Shown here: piece by piece, positions 6,672-8,624 of the stretch
Numbering within the stretch: position 1 is the stretch's first letter
How the letters are laid out: each line of letters begins with the position of its first letter
From: an uncultured Pseudomonadota bacterium
Lineage (GTDB): Bacteria > Myxococcota_A > UBA9042 > CAIXZC01
Reading direction: 5' to 3'
NCBI GenBank assembly: GCA_937876385.1
Contig: CALFHQ010000899.1
Span: 1 to 8,624, forward strand
DNA: 8,624 bases
Position numbers and translations under genes: made by a program
The notes under the pieces: generated by a model
Database searches by the model: none
What the model was told of the DNA's origin: nothing
What the model saw: only the letters and a program-made list of their open reading frames with translations

Positions 6672-7016
6672 ATGGCGACGAGCAACGAATTTGCAGAGTT
6701 TGTGGTGGGACAGATGGCGCAGGCTGGAGCAATCCGAGCCCGCAAGATGTTTGGGGAATTCGGCGTCTATTGCGATGACAAGTTCGTCGCACTGATTTGC
6801 GATGATGCCCTCTACGTCAAGCCCACCGAGGGTGGACTCGCCTTCATCAAAGAGCCCACCTACGCTCCCCCCTACACCGGCGCCAGGGAGCATTTCCTCA
6901 TCCAGGACGAGCTGGAGAATCCGGAATGGCTGGGAGAACTCATTCGAATCACCTACGAGCAATTGCCCGTTCCAAAGCCGAAGAAACCTCGCAAGAAGGC
7001 GAAACAGAAGGGGTAG
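6672..7016 (+). CDS. TfoX/Sxy N-terminal-domain protein
   Basis: A 114-residue soluble protein matching the N-terminal domain of TfoX/Sxy. The key stretch is AIRARKMFGEFGVYCDDKF followed by VALICDDALYVKP, which is the signature of the family. Full-length TfoX/Sxy, known from competence regulation in gammaproteobacteria, has a second helical domain that is absent here. Stand-alone N-domain proteins are widespread and mostly of unknown function, so a competence role should not be assumed. The last 15 or so residues are strongly basic (PKPKKPRKKAKQKG), which could bind nucleic acid. The gene ends 24 bases before the S4-domain gene and is probably co-transcribed with it and nikR. The family call is confident; the function is not known. 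Confidence 0.87.
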   Translation: MATSNEFAEFVVGQMAQAGAIRARKMFGEFGVYCDDKFVALICDDALYVKPTEGGLAFIKEPTYAPPYTGAREHFLIQDELENPEWLGELIRITYEQLPVPKPKKPRKKAKQKG

Positions 7017-7040
7017 TAACCTGCCACCCCGGGGGAGCTG

Positions 7041-7280
7041 ATGGATACTGAAATTCCAATTACCGGAGAGTTCATCCGACTGGACAACCTCCTGAAAATT
7101 GCCGGAGTGACGGACTCGGGTGGCCAAGCCAAAATCCTCATCCAGGATGGCTATGTGAAACTCAACGGGGAAGTCACAACCCAGCGGGGGCGCAAGATTC
7201 GCCCCGGCGATGTGGTCGAAATGGACGAACCAACCGCTCGCATCGTCGTTGCACCTCCCCTCGTAGACCAGACCCCATGA
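7041..7280 (+). CDS. YbcJ-like S4-domain RNA-binding protein
   Basis: A 79-residue protein consisting almost entirely of an S4 RNA-binding domain. Characteristic residues are FIRLDNLLKIAGVTDSGGQA (11-30), then KILIQDGYVKLNGEV, RGRKIRPGD and VVEMD. This matches the small YbcJ/COG2501-type S4 proteins rather than ribosomal protein S4 or the pseudouridine synthases, which carry extra domains. The S4 fold binds structured RNA, but the target of this group is not established. GGGGGAG precedes the ATG with a short spacer of 3 bases. The stop lies 12 bases before nikR, so the two genes are probably translated from one message. Confidence 0.88.
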   Translation: MDTEIPITGEFIRLDNLLKIAGVTDSGGQAKILIQDGYVKLNGEVTTQRGRKIRPGDVVEMDEPTARIVVAPPLVDQTP

Positions 7281-7281
7281 C

Positions 7282-7287
7282 AGGAGG
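7282..7287 (+). promoter_or_regulatory. Strong ribosome binding site of nikR
   Basis: AGGAGG lies 5 bases before the ATG at 7293, inside the 12-base gap after the S4-domain gene. It is a consensus site and fixes the nikR start. Confidence 0.75.
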
Positions 7288-7292
7288 GCTGA

Positions 7293-7712
7293 ATGCCCAG
7301 CAACATCACCCGCTTCAGCATCTCTCTTGAAACCGACCTCTTGGAGCAGTTCATGGATATGGTGGAACGACGCGGTTATCCAAACCGCTCAGAAGCCATT
7401 CGAGACATCATTCGGGAGTCCCTGGTGAAAGAAGAGTGGGAAGGGGAGGAAGAAATCGCTGGAACAATCACCATTGTTTACGACCACCACAAGCGAGAGC
7501 TTACCGACCGGCTCACTCGGATCCAACACGCTCACCACGAAGCGGTTCTGGCAACGACTCATATTCATCTGGACCACGACAACTGCATGGAGATGATTGC
7601 CGTGAAAGGAACGGCAACCCTGGTTCAGTCCCTCGCCGATGCGCTCATCTCCGCTCGAGGGGTGATGCACGGGAAACTATCTGCGACGACCACGGGAAAA
7701 ACACTGAAGTAG
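7293..7712 (+). CDS. nikR: Nickel-responsive transcriptional regulator NikR
   Basis: A 139-residue ribbon-helix-helix regulator that binds Ni(II) and DNA, usually repressing nickel uptake genes when nickel is plentiful. The DNA-binding domain is at 1-50: a beta strand (ITRFSISL), then helices with RRGYPNRSEAIRDIIRESL, as in E. coli NikR. The C-terminal ACT-like regulatory domain starts near GTITIVYDHHKREL. All four residues of the high-affinity nickel site are present: His79 in QHAHHE, and His90, His92 and Cys98 in THIHLDHDNCME. They correspond to His76, His87, His89 and Cys95 of E. coli NikR with a constant offset of 3. The length is normal. It sits at the end of the tfoX-like/S4 group and faces an ECF-type uptake operon across a 7-base gap. 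That operon is the obvious regulatory target, but its promoter lies outside the window. Confidence 0.96.
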   Translation: MPSNITRFSISLETDLLEQFMDMVERRGYPNRSEAIRDIIRESLVKEEWEGEEEIAGTITIVYDHHKRELTDRLTRIQHAHHEAVLATTHIHLDHDNCMEMIAVKGTATLVQSLADALISARGVMHGKLSATTTGKTLK

Positions 7713-7719
7713 CTTCTTC

Positions 7720-8412
7720 TCACCCAAGCTTCCAGTGCCTGCGAATCTCCCCCACCTTCGTGACCTCCTCCACCATGGTTCCCGCCTCCAGAAGGACCAC
7801 TCGTGAACACACCGCTTCCGCAAAGGCCAGGTCGTGGGTAGCGATGAGTTGAGCCGATTCCAGACTCACCAGAGTAGAAGCCAACTCCTTGCACGCAAGG
7901 GGGTCGAGACCCGCCGTCGGCTCATCCAGGAGAAGGAGTGAAGGTGCAGTCACCAATGCTCCGGCGAGGGCCACACGCTGCTTCTGGCCGTGGGAGAGAT
8001 GATGCAGCGGCTTGTTTGAGACGTGGTCGACCCCTAGACGCCCAAGCGCCTCTCCGGCAGCGGCGAAGGCTTCTTCTCGCTGCATGCCCCGTCGAAGCAA
8101 TCCAAAAGAAACGTCTTCCAGGGCGGTGGGGAACAGAAGTTGGTCTTCGGGAACGTTGAACACAAACCCGACATTGCTGCGCACTCTCTTCACTGTCCTT
8201 GCACTCAGCACTTCACCGCACACAGCCACGGTTCCCTCACAGGGCACAAGTCCAACCAGAGCCAGCAAGAGGCTTGTCTTCCCCGCTCCATTTTGCCCTA
8301 CCAGGGCCACCCGTTCTCCCGGCGCCAGGGACAGGTCGATGCCACTGAGGACGGTTTCCCCCTTCTCTTCGTATCGAATCAACAGGTCGGTGCATTGCAA
8401 GGTCGGTTTCAT
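7720..8412 (-). CDS. cbiO: ECF-type metal (probably nickel) transporter ATPase, CbiO-like
   Basis: A 230-residue ABC ATPase that should energise uptake of a metal ion with a CbiQ-type membrane partner. Motifs in order: Walker A GQNGAGKTS (39-47), Q-loop Gln91 in PEDQLLFPTALEDVSFG, signature LSHGQKQRVALAGAL (139-153, with His in place of the usual Gly), Walker B LLLLDEPTAGLDP (159-171) and switch His193 in ATHD. The PEDQ...EDVSFG stretch is typical of ATPases of cobalt/nickel ECF systems. The length is slightly short for CbiO because the C-terminal extension is brief. GGGAGG lies 6 bases before the ATG at 8412. The start overlaps the upstream cbiQ stop by 4 bases (ATGA), implying translational coupling. 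Cobalt cannot be excluded by sequence; adjacent nikR favours nickel. Confidence 0.92.
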   Translation of the reverse strand: MKPTLQCTDLLIRYEEKGETVLSGIDLSLAPGERVALVGQNGAGKTSLLLALVGLVPCEGTVAVCGEVLSARTVKRVRSNVGFVFNVPEDQLLFPTALEDVSFGLLRRGMQREEAFAAAGEALGRLGVDHVSNKPLHHLSHGQKQRVALAGALVTAPSLLLLDEPTAGLDPLACKELASTLVSLESAQLIATHDLAFAEAVCSRVVLLEAGTMVEEVTKVGEIRRHWKLG

Positions 8413-8624
8413 GACACACCTCCCACCCAGCGCCAACTCACCACGGCCCCCAGCAGCACAACACAGCCCACGACAGCCAGGAGGTCGCGGCTTTTCCAGG
8501 GTGCAACGCCCATCACGGCAAGGTCTTCTTCGAGATAGCCCCTCATTTCCATTGCGTCAGCTACCCGCTCGGCTCGGCCCATCACTCGGGGAAGCCACAC
8601 CCGGGGCAGGGAAACGAGCACTCT
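8409..8624 (-). CDS. cbiQ: ECF transporter transmembrane protein, CbiQ-like, C-terminal fragment (continues beyond window)
   Basis: This is the last 71 or so residues of the T component of an ECF uptake system, the integral membrane protein that couples the ATPases to the substrate-binding subunit. The stretch RAERVADAMEMRGY matches the conserved C-terminal coupling region of CbiQ/EcfT, whose Ala-Arg-Gly motifs contact the ATPase; the usual ARG appears here as MRG. One hydrophobic segment follows (LLAVVGCVVLLGAVVSW), fitting the final membrane helix, and the protein ends WRWVGGVS. The frame is open to the right edge of the window. The stop overlaps the ATPase start by 4 bases. The substrate-binding (CbiM/NikM-like) gene would be expected further upstream on the - strand, outside the window. 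Confidence 0.83.
   Translation of the reverse strand, partial: RVLVSLPRVWLPRVMGRAERVADAMEMRGYLEEDLAVMGVAPWKSRDLLAVVGCVVLLGAVVSWRWVGGVS
8419..8424 (-). promoter_or_regulatory. Ribosome binding site of the CbiO-like gene
   Basis: On the - strand GGGAGG lies 6 bases before the ATG at 8412, inside the end of the cbiQ-like gene. It selects this ATG over an in-frame upstream codon at 8436. Confidence 0.65.

Noticed and set aside
6199..6792. Open frame on the - strand opposite the methyltransferase end and the tfoX-like start
   Set aside because: It overlaps two supported genes, lacks domain signatures and ignores the gene boundary at 6582.
7706..7730. GAAG-TAG-CTTC and the AAGCTT palindrome between nikR and the ATPase, considered as a bidirectional terminator
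   Set aside because: The stems are 4 bases or a simple 6-base palindrome, without T-runs on either strand.

Overview
The window reads as ordinary, gene-dense chromosome from a Gram-negative bacterium. GC content is moderately high (roughly 58-60 % by eye). I see no insertion sequence, phage gene, tRNA, rRNA or CRISPR array. A two-gene-deep ECF metal transporter next to NikR, a CheA fused to a receiver, and a lipoprotein signal peptide would suit a deltaproteobacterium-like or neighbouring proteobacterial lineage. That placement is an inference and is weak.

Region 1 (1-4799, + strand) is a chemosensory operon: the 3' end of a methyl-accepting chemotaxis protein (HAMP plus signalling domain), a hybrid histidine kinase CheA carrying HPt, dimerisation, ATPase, CheW and C-terminal receiver domains, a CheB methylesterase, and a single-domain receiver. 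CheA and CheB overlap by ATGA, and the other gaps are 20-30 bases. The receptor should control CheA, CheA should phosphorylate its own receiver and the free receiver, and CheB should adjust receptor methylation. No CheR or separate CheW is present, so they must lie upstream of the window or elsewhere. A hybrid CheA-REC with CheB resembles the 'alternative cellular function' type of pathway (Wsp- or Frz-like) more than flagellar chemotaxis. The most interesting point is that the receiver of CheB is degenerate (DD motif reduced to DA, DxxMPxMDG motif lost), while the free receiver just downstream aligns to it without gaps and is intact.

Region 2 (4800-5604) holds a small predicted lipoprotein of unknown function on the - strand, convergent with the che operon, followed by a 183-base divergent promoter region.

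Region 3 (5605-7712, + strand) holds a zinc-ribbon SAM methyltransferase, then a tight group of three small regulator-like genes: a TfoX N-terminal-domain protein, a YbcJ-like S4 RNA-binding protein and the nickel regulator NikR, with all four nickel ligands present.

Region 4 (7720-8624, - strand) is the end of an ECF-type metal-uptake operon: the C-terminus of a CbiQ-like transmembrane protein and a complete CbiO-like ATPase. It converges on nikR with a 7-base gap. With NikR beside it, nickel is the likeliest substrate.

I did not find a clearly new system. The best leads are the CheB/free-receiver pair and the TfoX-S4-NikR group.
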